From assembly GCF_002217405.1 (NCBI RefSeq), contig NZ_MUHE01000008.1:1-32380 (forward strand): a DNA stretch of 32,380 nt, given 5' to 3'. The notes beneath the pieces are model-generated. The model was not told the DNA's origin. It searched no databases and was given only the letters and a program-made list of their open reading frames with translations. The translations under genes and the position numbers were made by a program. The first letter of the stretch is position 1; every line of letters begins with the position of its first letter. Positions 25,276 to 32,380 of the stretch are shown piece by piece. This stretch comes from Flavobacterium psychrophilum DSM 3660 = ATCC 49418 (GTDB lineage: Bacteria > Bacteroidota > Bacteroidia > Flavobacteriales > Flavobacteriaceae).

Positions 25276-26382
25276 TTATTTTACTTCTTTAATTAAATAA
25301 ATATAAACAGGAAAGTGATCGCTAAATCCAATCTCATTGTTACCATGTCGTAGCGGATACCCTTTATATTGTCCGGTTGTGGTAATCATATATGGTTTGT
25401 TGTAAATTCCAGCTTTCCAATATCTAAAAGAAGAATAATCTTTTTCAATTAGTGTTTGCGAAACCATTATCTGGTCGAAAATATCTCCAGCATCTCGGTA
25501 AAACAAAGAAGCATTTCCTTTTTTTGCCATTTCTTCAAACGGATTGTAAACACCAAATTTTTCTACTTCTTCTTTTTTAAGTTTTGCGCCAACGCCTTCT
25601 TTTACACTCTTGTTGTAAGTCCCGTCGTTTAGATCGCCCATATTAATAATTTTCGCATTTGGGTTTACTTTGTAAATAGAATCCATTATTTTTCTATCCA
25701 TTCTTCCTGCTGCTTCACGAAAAGGACTGCTTTTTTTCTCTCCGCCAGATCTTGATGGCCAGTGGTTTACTATTACATTTATTTCGTCGCCGTCAAGTAA
25801 TCCAGTTACTAATAAGATATCTCTTGTATAGACCCTGCTGTCTTGCGAAATTTCTATCTTATCTTTATCGGCTTTATCCTCGTCTGTTTCTTTTTCGGCT
25901 TTAGCTTTGGTGTCTTTTTTGTATATTAATAAAGGTATATTAATATAGCTTGTGGGTTGAAAATGCTTTTTTTGATACAACAGCGCTACATCTATTCCGC
26001 GTTTGTCAGGAGAATCAAAATGTACGATTCCGTAATCGTTACTTATAAGTTGCGGGTCTTTTACTAAATCTTCGAGAACTCCTCTATTTTCAATTTCTGC
26101 TCCGCCTATAAAAGTGGGTGCATTTTTTTGGTTTTCTCCAGTTCCTATTTCGTTTATTACTCGGGCTAAATTGTGTATTTTTTCTTTGTATTTCTTTGAG
26201 GTCCAGTTCTGAGCGCCGTTTGGCAACCACTCCTCGTCAATGTTTGGGTTGTTTATAGTATCGAATAGGTTTTCGAAATTATAAAAGGCAACGGTGTGTA
26301 TTGCAAATTTTTTTGCTTGTGCATTTGCACCTATCGTAAGCGAGAATAACAATAGGGTAGTGAAAAAATTTCTAATTTTCAT
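25276..26382 (-). CDS. Exported endonuclease/exonuclease/phosphatase-fold hydrolase
   Basis: Metal-dependent phosphodiesterase/nuclease-fold enzyme of the DNase I-like superfamily, 368 residues, with signal peptide (MKIRNFFTTLLLFSLTIGANA). Catalytic landmarks are all in place: Asn35 and Glu37 in YNFEN, Glu96 in GGAEIENRG, Asp131 in RGIDVALLY, His207 in VNHWPSRSGG, Asp250/Asn252 in MGDLND, and Asp355-His356 in FSDHFP. A highly charged Lys/Glu/Asp insert lies at about 158-178. Export points to an extracellular or periplasmic substrate: DNA, RNA, nucleotides, sphingomyelin or inositol-phosphate phosphodiesters are all possible for the fold. It is divergent from the TonB-receptor gene across a 703-bp gap and upstream of the OB-fold-like gene. 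Confidence 0.92.
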   Translation of the reverse strand: MKIRNFFTTLLLFSLTIGANAQAKKFAIHTVAFYNFENLFDTINNPNIDEEWLPNGAQNWTSKKYKEKIHNLARVINEIGTGENQKNAPTFIGGAEIENRGVLEDLVKDPQLISNDYGIVHFDSPDKRGIDVALLYQKKHFQPTSYINIPLLIYKKDTKAKAEKETDEDKADKDKIEISQDSRVYTRDILLVTGLLDGDEINVIVNHWPSRSGGEKKSSPFREAAGRMDRKIMDSIYKVNPNAKIINMGDLNDGTYNKSVKEGVGAKLKKEEVEKFGVYNPFEEMAKKGNASLFYRDAGDIFDQIMVSQTLIEKDYSSFRYWKAGIYNKPYMITTTGQYKGYPLRHGNNEIGFSDHFPVYIYLIKEVK

Positions 26383-26431
26383 AAAATAAAATAATTAGTT
26401 ACGACAAAAACTAAAGAAGCTTTTGGGGCTA

Positions 26432-26439
26432 CAAATGTA
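26432..26439 (-). promoter_or_regulatory. Likely -7 box of the EEP gene promoter
   Basis: TACATTTG on the minus strand fits TANNTTTG and lies 50 bp before the EEP ATG. At 19 bp upstream the sequence is TAG rather than TTG, so the -33 element is poor or supplemented by a regulator. Confidence 0.5.
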
Positions 26440-26569
26440 AAATAATATTAGACATAGCCTAATTTTCATTTGTTAAGAAATGCTTATTTTGAAAATAGCT
26501 GTACAAAATAAGCGCTAAACCTGCTGGGTATAATTAATAAAAACGGCTTAAATCTATTCATTACAGCTT

Positions 26570-26690
26570 TTTGCGCTAGGAATTAAAATGGAGATCCTTT
26601 TTGAGGCTTTTGCTGTCTCAAAAAAATTACTTCACCATATTTTTATAGGAATTCTGTAAATTTTACTTGTAACGCAAAGCCCAATCCTTG
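26570..26690. repeat. Dispersed intergenic repeat with an 8-bp hairpin
   Basis: Contains TTTTTGAG (26598-26605) paired with CTCAAAAA (26617-26624) around an 11-nt loop. The part 26625-26682 then aligns with 1296-1353. The general form (TGCGCTAGGAATT, GGAGATCCTTTTTGAGGCTT, CTCAAAAA, GCAAAGCCC) resembles non-coding repeats I remember from Flavobacterium spacers; that memory needs a database check. No open frame of note. Confidence 0.6.
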
Positions 26691-26766
26691 TGGTAACCCA
26701 AATAATGAGATTTAAAAAAGATGCTTATTGTAAGATTAAGCGATAAAAACACATTCTTTTAAAACA

Positions 26767-26883
26767 TAAACCGCATAGAAATATAGAAAAAAGAGTTAGA
26801 CAGGGCAATTCTTGGCTCGCAAAGCTATGATTTACAATAATAAAGTAAAACATCTTGATAAAATCTATAAGTCTATGTGCTTA
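26767..26883. repeat. Degenerate inverted element with CATAGA/TCTATG ends
   Basis: TAAACCGCATAGA (26767-26779) is an imperfect inverse of TCTATGTGCTTA (26872-26883). The form, TTAA-CACATAGA ends facing each other, parallels the CACAAAG elements elsewhere in the window. It lies within the 703-bp gap 26383-27085, which otherwise holds only promoters and the repeat at 26570-26690. Confidence 0.45.
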
Positions 26884-27023
26884 AAAAGAAACAAAACGAG
26901 TTGCTAAGCTTTTTTATTAGCAGATTAGGAACAAGAGGTTAGTAAAATTATTTGCTAAAGTTAATAAAACATCATTTTTAACATGAGTTTCGTAAAAAAT
27001 GTTCAGTATTTAATTTAATCTCG

Positions 27024-27031
27024 TAAATTTG
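27024..27031 (+). promoter_or_regulatory. Likely -7 box of the TonB-receptor operon promoter
   Basis: TAAATTTG fits TANNTTTG and lies 54 bp before the ATG at 27086. Nineteen bases upstream is TTC (27002-27004), one base off the TTG -33 element. This is the best candidate for the receptor-lipoprotein transcript start. Confidence 0.6.
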
Positions 27032-27085
27032 TCCCCCGTTTAATTTGGTTTAAGCACTAAATAGGGATTAACTTTAATTAAATTT

Positions 27086-29863
27086 ATGAAAAAACTTGTT
27101 ATTAGTACGCTATTTGTATTGCAAGCTTTTTTTGGTTTGGCTCAAACTAATACTGGTATAACTGGTAAGGTTTTAGATGCTAAAACACAAAAGTCATTAC
27201 AAAATGTTGTTGCTTCGATTCAGAACACAAATTTCACTCAGCTGACCAATGCTGATGGTAAATTTACGTTTTCGGGACTTTCTCAAGGGAGTCAATTATT
27301 ACAAATTAAGAGTGATGGTTACAAAAGTCAGTTGTTTCCAATCGAAATCCTAGCAGGACAAATGTTAGATTTAGGTGTTGTAGTTTTAGAGGAGGATGCT
27401 TCTCAAGAGGAAAAAGCTACTTTGATTAATATAACTGAAGACGATTTAGGTGACGAAGGAAGTGGTTCTGAAGGAACAGCAAGTTTATTACAATCATCTA
27501 GAGATACTTTTTTGCAGGCTGCCGCCTATAATTTTGGCCAAGCACGCTTTAGTGTTCGTGGTATAGATAATGAGTATGCTAACATTATGATAAACGGAAT
27601 CTCGATGAACCGTGTTGCAGACGGAAGACCACAATATGGTGATTGGGGCGGGCTAAACGATGCAACCCGCAATCAGGAATTTACTAACGGATCTGCGCCT
27701 TCTGATTATACTTTTAGTGGTATTGCAGGAACTCAAGAAATAAATACAAGAGCGTCTTTATACAGAAAAGGAACCAGACTTTCGTTTCTAAATACCAATA
27801 CAAATTATTCTTTTAGAATGATGGCTACCCATGTTTCTGGTATGAGAACAGACGGCTGGGCTTATGTTATTTCGGCAGGAAGACGTTGGGCTGAAAATGG
27901 TTATTTTGATGGCACAAATTACAGCGCAAATTCATTTTTTGCTAGTGTTGAGAAAAAAATAAATGAAAAACATAGCTTAAACTTTACTTCTATTTTTGCG
28001 CAAAATAAAAGAGGAAAAAACTCTCCAAATACCGATGAAGTTACGGGGCTAACAAGTGAAAAATATAACTCTTACTGGGGATGGCAAGACGGAAAAAAAC
28101 GCAATTCACGTTTCAAAGACTCTGAAGAGCCAATTATGATGTTAACGCATTACTGGAAAGTAACACCTAAAACAAATGTAAACACTACAGCTTCTTACCA
28201 AACAGGAAGAATTGGAAATAGCCGTTTCGATTATAAATACGCTGACAATCCAGACCCTATTTATTATCAAAACTTACCAAGTTATAAATTAAATTATTTT
28301 AATAGCACTGGCGATTACCTAGGTAATACATCTGGATATATTAACGCAGCAGCTGATTTGAAGAAAAATTTTACAAATGACCCACAAGTAAACTGGGACA
28401 ATATTTACAAAATAAACAAGGACAATATTGCAAACGGAAGTAGAATTGTGCAATATGAAGACAGAAATGATGAAGATATTATTACAGCAAATACTAATAT
28501 TGCATCCCAACTTTCTGACAATATATTTTTGAATGCGGGTGCAAACTACCAATATTCTTATACTAAAAACTTTAAGAATATGTTAGACCTGTTAGGCGGA
28601 ACTTATTTTACAGATATAAATACATTTGGACCAACTGCCGACCAATACCAATCGGATTTAAACAATCCAAACAGAACACTTGGTGTGGGTCAGAAATACG
28701 GCTATAACTATAATATTGATGTTAGAAAACTAGACGCTTTTACACAATTTAAATTTGTTTACAAAAAAGTAGATTTCTATTTGGCACAAACATTCTCTCG
28801 CTCAACATACCAAAGAGAAGGGTTATACAAAAACGGTTATTACCCTAATGACTCTTTTGGGAAAAGCAAAAAAATTGCTTTCGATAACTTTGGTTTCAAA
28901 GGAGGAATTACATATAAGATTTCAGGAAAAAACTACATCGATTTCAATTCAATTTACATGTCGAAAGCACCAAATGCTAAAGATGTATTTCCTAACGCAC
29001 GTGTAAATAACAATATAATTCCTAATTTAACTAATGAAACTATACAAGGTGCAGATCTTAGTTATATTGTAAAAACGCCAAAATTTAAAGGAAGGTTAAC
29101 AGGTTATTTTTCTGAAACATTAAATGCTACCGATGTTAATTTTTATTTTGCTGACGGTGTAGGAAGCGGTGCTTTCGTAACAGAAACAATAACCGGAATA
29201 AATAAGAAGAATAGAGGCGCAGAACTAGGTTTAGAATACCAAGTTACCTCTACAATAAAACTTACCGGAGTTGCCGCTTACGGAGAATATACATTTACAA
29301 ACAATCCTAATGTATTTCTACAAAATGATAGCGACCCTCTAAATGCAACTGGTTTTTACGGAGATAAAGGTACCGCAAGTCTTCAAGGATACAAACAAGC
29401 AGGTTCGCCACAACAAGCTTTTTCTGCTGGTATAGAATATAGAGACCCTAAATTTTGGTGGATTGGTTTGAATGCCAATTATATTGGAGAGAACTTTATA
29501 GATGTTTCTTTTATAAAAAGAACAGCAAGTTATTTCGACAAAGCAAACAATACGGGTGTTACAATCGATCAAGAAAAAGCAGGAAAATATTTAGAACAAG
29601 AAAAATTTAACCCAATTAGATTATTAAATTTAGTAGGAGGAAAATCTTGGAGAATTGGAAACAGGTACACACTAGGCCTTTTTGCAAACCTAAACAATGT
29701 GCTTGATGTAAAATACAAAACAGGTGGTTTCGAACAATCTCGAAATGCCTCATACAAACAAGACGATCAAGATCATTTTAGTGGAGGACCATTAGTTTTT
29801 GGTTCTAAATACTTCAATGGTTACGGAAGAACTTACACGGCAAATATCTATTTAACCTTTTAA
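27086..29863 (+). CDS. TonB-dependent outer-membrane receptor with carboxypeptidase-like regulatory domain
   Basis: Outer-membrane active-transport receptor, 925 residues. Signal peptide MKKLVISTLFVLQAFFGLAQ; then a carboxypeptidase-regulatory-like beta-sandwich at about 22-103 (ITGKVLDAKTQKSLQNV, NADGKFTFSGL). A plug region follows near 110-230 (ARFSVRGIDNEYANIMINGISMN, GGLNDATRNQEF). The rest is Tyr/Asn/aromatic-rich barrel strands ending YTANIYLTF with the terminal Phe needed for Bam insertion. It is not a classic SusC: the next gene is not SusD-like. The lipoprotein gene follows after 11 bp, so the two form an operon. The substrate is not readable from sequence; the divergent exported nuclease-fold gene suggests a phosphodiester-containing molecule. 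Confidence 0.93.
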   Translation: MKKLVISTLFVLQAFFGLAQTNTGITGKVLDAKTQKSLQNVVASIQNTNFTQLTNADGKFTFSGLSQGSQLLQIKSDGYKSQLFPIEILAGQMLDLGVVVLEEDASQEEKATLINITEDDLGDEGSGSEGTASLLQSSRDTFLQAAAYNFGQARFSVRGIDNEYANIMINGISMNRVADGRPQYGDWGGLNDATRNQEFTNGSAPSDYTFSGIAGTQEINTRASLYRKGTRLSFLNTNTNYSFRMMATHVSGMRTDGWAYVISAGRRWAENGYFDGTNYSANSFFASVEKKINEKHSLNFTSIFAQNKRGKNSPNTDEVTGLTSEKYNSYWGWQDGKKRNSRFKDSEEPIMMLTHYWKVTPKTNVNTTASYQTGRIGNSRFDYKYADNPDPIYYQNLPSYKLNYFNSTGDYLGNTSGYINAAADLKKNFTNDPQVNWDNIYKINKDNIANGSRIVQYEDRNDEDIITANTNIASQLSDNIFLNAGANYQYSYTKNFKNMLDLLGGTYFTDINTFGPTADQYQSDLNNPNRTLGVGQKYGYNYNIDVRKLDAFTQFKFVYKKVDFYLAQTFSRSTYQREGLYKNGYYPNDSFGKSKKIAFDNFGFKGGITYKISGKNYIDFNSIYMSKAPNAKDVFPNARVNNNIIPNLTNETIQGADLSYIVKTPKFKGRLTGYFSETLNATDVNFYFADGVGSGAFVTETITGINKKNRGAELGLEYQVTSTIKLTGVAAYGEYTFTNNPNVFLQNDSDPLNATGFYGDKGTASLQGYKQAGSPQQAFSAGIEYRDPKFWWIGLNANYIGENFIDVSFIKRTASYFDKANNTGVTIDQEKAGKYLEQEKFNPIRLLNLVGGKSWRIGNRYTLGLFANLNNVLDVKYKTGGFEQSRNASYKQDDQDHFSGGPLVFGSKYFNGYGRTYTANIYLTF

Positions 29864-29874
29864 CCTTTTTTGAG

Positions 29875-31266
29875 ATGAAAAACATTAAAATAATACTATC
29901 GATTTTTACATTTGGTTTTCTTTCAAGTTGCGTTAATGATACTTTTGAAGATCCAAAAACAAAAGATTGCATTAGTGCAGGGTTGGTAAAAAATAAAGAA
30001 GTTGCTGACATTTATGCAATAGCAATAAATCCAACAGGATCAATTCCTAATACACCAACTTATACTGCTAATGACATTATAGAAGGATATGTTGTATCTA
30101 GCGACGAGGGAGGAAATTTCTATCAAAACATGTATGTGCAACCCATAGGTGGTGGTAAAGGATACAACCTTTCTATAGATCTAGGCAATGTATATAATAA
30201 AGGTTATGAGCCAGGCAGAAAAGTATTCTTAAAAATGAAAGGATTGGCTTACGGAAATCCTACCAATTTTGCAGCAGGACTTATTTTTGGCGCTCCTCCA
30301 ACTGACAAATATACTGTTGATAGATTGCCAGCTCTAGATTTGCCTAAGCACCTTATACCCTCTTGTGATGCAGTTAATGAAGATGCTATAGTAAATCACA
30401 TAACACTAACCCAAGCAAAAGCACCAAACAATCCTTATTTAAATACTTTAGTAGAATTTGATAATGTACAGTTTGAAACCGAAGGCATATCTTATGATAC
30501 AGATAGATCCGATAAATTTGACTCTAGTATTACTATTGAAGATGGTATTACAAGCTTTATTGTAAGAACTAGCCGTTATGCAGGTTTTGCAGGAAATATT
30601 GTGCCGTCTAAAAAGGGTAAAATAAGAGGTGTTCTTACTAAATATGGCACCTCTTCTTATCAGCTCATCTTAAGAACCGAAAGAGATGTAAAGTTAACAC
30701 AACCGAGAGTTGATTTTGCTACACCTATTGTGGGGAACGCAAATGTATTTACAGGAACATTAAACGAGCCTTTTACAACTTATGCTGTAGATCAGGTAAA
30801 TTTTCCTAAATATATAAATGACGCAAATGTAAGCTCAAGATACTGGTCGCTAAAGCAATATCCAACCGGAACGGGTAATAAATATATCGAAATGTCTTCG
30901 TATGGTGGTGGTGGCGTTACTGCTAAAACTTACTTTTTAGTACCTGTCGATTTTACAGCAGCAAATACATTTACATTTAAAAAACAAGCCAGATATTATT
31001 CTGGAGGAACACCTTTGCAAGTATATTATGTTAGTAGTGCTAATTATGTGCCAGGAAGTGTTATTAATTCGAGTGTGTTTACTAATATTACTTCTAATTT
31101 CACTATTTCCTATCCAGCAGTTAGCGGTTCAGAAACTGCCTTTAGCAGTGTGGGTACTTATTCTATTCCTGCAGGTTTAACAGGTAATGGTTATTTTGTT
31201 TTTGAATACTCAGGAACACCAGCACTAACAACAACCATACAAGTAGATGATATTGTTATAAACTAA
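29875..31266 (+). CDS. DUF5689-type surface lipoprotein
   Basis: 463-residue lipoprotein: signal MKNIKIILSIFTFGFLSSC with lipidated Cys19. Residues about 30-280 match what I recall of DUF5689: an N-terminal YTANDIIEGYVVSSDEGGNFYQNMYVQ segment, then LTQAKAPNNPYLNTLVEFDNVQFE, an SDKFDSSITIEDG stretch and GKIRGVLTKYGTSSYQLILRTERDVKL. This is an OB-fold-like arrangement of strands. Residues about 285-463 form a second beta-rich module (FTGTLNEPFTTYAV, SSRYWSLKQYPTGTGNKYIEM, IQVDDIVIN) resembling the galactose-binding or choice-of-anchor sandwiches of exported Bacteroidetes proteins. As the operon partner of the TonB receptor it likely acts as its surface ligand-binding lid or accessory, as SusD does for SusC, though it is unrelated in sequence. 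Confidence 0.88.
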   Translation: MKNIKIILSIFTFGFLSSCVNDTFEDPKTKDCISAGLVKNKEVADIYAIAINPTGSIPNTPTYTANDIIEGYVVSSDEGGNFYQNMYVQPIGGGKGYNLSIDLGNVYNKGYEPGRKVFLKMKGLAYGNPTNFAAGLIFGAPPTDKYTVDRLPALDLPKHLIPSCDAVNEDAIVNHITLTQAKAPNNPYLNTLVEFDNVQFETEGISYDTDRSDKFDSSITIEDGITSFIVRTSRYAGFAGNIVPSKKGKIRGVLTKYGTSSYQLILRTERDVKLTQPRVDFATPIVGNANVFTGTLNEPFTTYAVDQVNFPKYINDANVSSRYWSLKQYPTGTGNKYIEMSSYGGGGVTAKTYFLVPVDFTAANTFTFKKQARYYSGGTPLQVYYVSSANYVPGSVINSSVFTNITSNFTISYPAVSGSETAFSSVGTYSIPAGLTGNGYFVFEYSGTPALTTTIQVDDIVIN

Positions 31267-31287
31267 TAATATCCGAAATTAAATTAC

Positions 31288-31333
31288 AAAAAAAGACTGT
31301 CCGAAAAGTAATTTCCGGACAGTCTTTTTTTTT
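31288..31333 (+). terminator. Terminator of the receptor-lipoprotein operon
   Basis: A 16-bp stem (31288-31303 with 31316-31331) has a GACTGTCCG/CGGACAGTC core and a 12-nt loop. It is followed by a T run (nine T, 31325-31333). It lies 22 bp after the lipoprotein stop. Confidence 0.93.
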
Positions 31334-31583
31334 GTTATTATACTAATTATTAGCATATTTTAAGTACTAATACCATTTTATTATTGAATTTACTAAAATC
31401 AGAAACACAAGATTTGCTATTCCCAGGAATAAGAAACCCTGCCAAATTATTCAGATTAGGAGATTGCTCGCTGCTCGGAATAAACATACCCATCAAATAT
31501 TACAGTTTTTTTAAATTAAAACCATACAAATCAAGTACTTAAAGTGTTACAAAATAGCGCCAGAGCAAAATTGAACATTTAAT
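31334..31583. other. Spacer without a supportable gene
   Basis: The stretch between the two terminators is AT-rich. A 63-codon open frame (31354-31542, plus strand) has no ATG or GTG start and no recognisable motif, so I do not call it. No tRNA-like fold or promoter pair was noticed. Confidence 0.5.
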
Positions 31584-31618
31584 AAAAAAGAAGCTATCCG
31601 AAAAGACAGCTTCTTTTT
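31584..31618 (-). terminator. Hairpin terminator after the interrupted gene
   Basis: AAAAGAAGCT (to 31595) pairs with AGCTTCTTTT (from 31608), extended inward by TC/GA after one mismatch. A runs on the left and T runs on the right make it usable in both directions. It lies 20 bp beyond the TAA that ends the full reading frame of the minus-strand gene at 31638, which supports the idea that the gene originally ended there and not at the TGA at 31830. Confidence 0.8.
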
Positions 31619-31637
31619 GCCTTATATTCTAAAAATA

Positions 31638-32249
31638 TTATTTATATGCTCTTTTTAATATTAATTTTGCCAATGATTTACCTGTTTTAGCAAATCCTTC
31701 TGCAATCCTATCTTCATTACTAAAAGAACCGCCAAAAACATCTCCTGGAGCTTCATCGCTTTTTATCGCAAGCACCACATTATTTCTGTTTGTAGTTTCA
31801 ACAAATTTTAAAACAGTCGATACCTTTGCTCATTTTTTAGCCATAACAACATTATATCCTGGATAAACCCATTCTAAATCGACAATCAAAGTGTATTTTG
31901 AATCTTTTAAACCCTCCTGAAAAGATAATTCTTTTTTATCCTTAGTAAGTACTATATTTACTAATTCTAAAAATTTTGGCTCAAAAGAAAGATCCCTACT
32001 AGAATACCCTTTTTTTGCCCAAGCAGTCCCTACTCCTTTTGTCTTTTCATTCAATTCTGCTGTTCTTTCAGCTACATATTGCGCATCGGCTTTGTTTTCT
32101 TTAAATAGTTTTAAATTACCGTATAAAAATTCGACATTAATTTCTTTTTGGTCTTTAAGAAAATTAAAATCTCCTTTTGTAACTTCCATGTCTTGAGCTG
32201 CCATCACAGACGAAACAAATAATACTACTAGCACTAATACTTTTTTCGT
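31638..32249 (-). pseudogene. Exported-protein gene with lost start codon and in-frame TGA
   Basis: Read as one frame this is a 203-codon gene followed by TAA (31638-31640). The expected first codon at 32247-32249 is ACG, followed by codons for KKVLVLVVLFVSSVMAAQD, a textbook signal peptide that needs ATG. A TAA at 32262-32264 rules out a more upstream start. The next usable start is GTG at 32234, which would remove the basic end of the signal. At codon 140 (31830-31832) a TGA interrupts the frame after NVVMAKK. The same frame then runs 63 more sensible codons (AKVSTVLKFVETTNRNNVVL to AKLILKRAYK). The middle includes YTLIVDLEWVYPGYN. I do not recognise the family; it looks like a conserved exported flavobacterial protein. 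Two independent lesions favour a pseudogene, while base errors or stop readthrough remain possible. Confidence 0.75.
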
Positions 32250-32380
32250 TTTTTTTTTATTTTATTTGAATTGTAAATCTACAAATAATTTATAATCATG
32301 TAATTAAAAACATAAAACTTAATCATTAATTCAAATTAACCTTAATCATAATATCTTCTTTTCGCTTTTTATACACTTCT

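Noticed and set aside
26902..26922. TGCTAA/TTAGCA hairpin as a terminator
   Set aside because: Only 6 bp, AT-rich, no T run after it and no gene end next to it.
27086..31266. SusC/SusD glycan-uptake pair
   Set aside because: The lipoprotein lacks the helical SusD pattern and reads as DUF5689 beta structure; no glycoside hydrolases are nearby.
31354..31542. Open frame of 63 codons on the plus strand
   Set aside because: It has no ATG or GTG start, no ribosome site and no recognisable motif.
31830..31832. TGA as a selenocysteine codon
   Set aside because: No redox motif surrounds it, no convincing stem-loop was seen right after it, and the start codon is damaged too; simple decay or error is more likely.

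Overview
The window looks like a chromosomal segment of a Flavobacterium-type member of the Bacteroidetes. It is AT-rich. Promoter boxes match the Bacteroidetes pattern (TTG, about 19 bp, TANNTTTG). L21 carries the long tail I associate with flavobacteria. NuoG is the short Bacteroidetes form. Lipoproteins, TonB-receptor surface genes and palindromic spacer repeats are all of flavobacterial style. Species assignment is not possible from the sequence alone.

Layout. Positions 149-1188 (minus strand) hold the ribosomal pair rplU-rpmA with a clear promoter and terminator. Positions 1464-15873 (minus strand) hold a complete 14-gene respiratory complex I operon in the order nuoA-B-C-D-E-F-[extra gene]-G-H-I-J-K-L-M-N. 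It has one good promoter upstream of nuoA and a hairpin terminator after nuoN. A 323-residue exported protein of unknown function is inserted between nuoF and nuoG. The spacers A/B, C/D and D/E each hold a different short-period repeat element, one of them a perfect-length 76-bp tandem duplication just before nuoE. Positions 16150-24305 (plus strand) hold a thioester-type bacterial alpha-2-macroglobulin lipoprotein followed by penicillin-binding protein 1C, a known protease-trap and cell-wall-repair pairing.

Positions 24306-26382 (minus strand) hold an exported endonuclease/exonuclease/phosphatase-fold enzyme, a small exported OB-fold-like protein and 3-hydroxyanthranilate 3,4-dioxygenase. 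Divergently at 27086-31266 (plus strand) lie an outer-membrane TonB-dependent receptor and a DUF5689-type lipoprotein. The nuclease-like enzyme, the OB-fold-like protein, the receptor and the lipoprotein together look like a surface locus for capturing and breaking down an extracellular polymer, possibly nucleic acid or another phosphodiester. This is the best candidate for an under-described system here.

Positions 31638-32249 (minus strand) hold an exported-protein gene that appears broken twice. The expected ATG reads ACG, and an in-frame TGA at codon 140 splits a reading frame that continues for 63 good codons. The remaining spacers (1125-1523, 15816-16149, 26383-27085, 31267-31637) contain promoters, terminators and degenerate dispersed repeats but no supportable genes. 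No tRNA, rRNA, CRISPR array or insertion sequence was seen.
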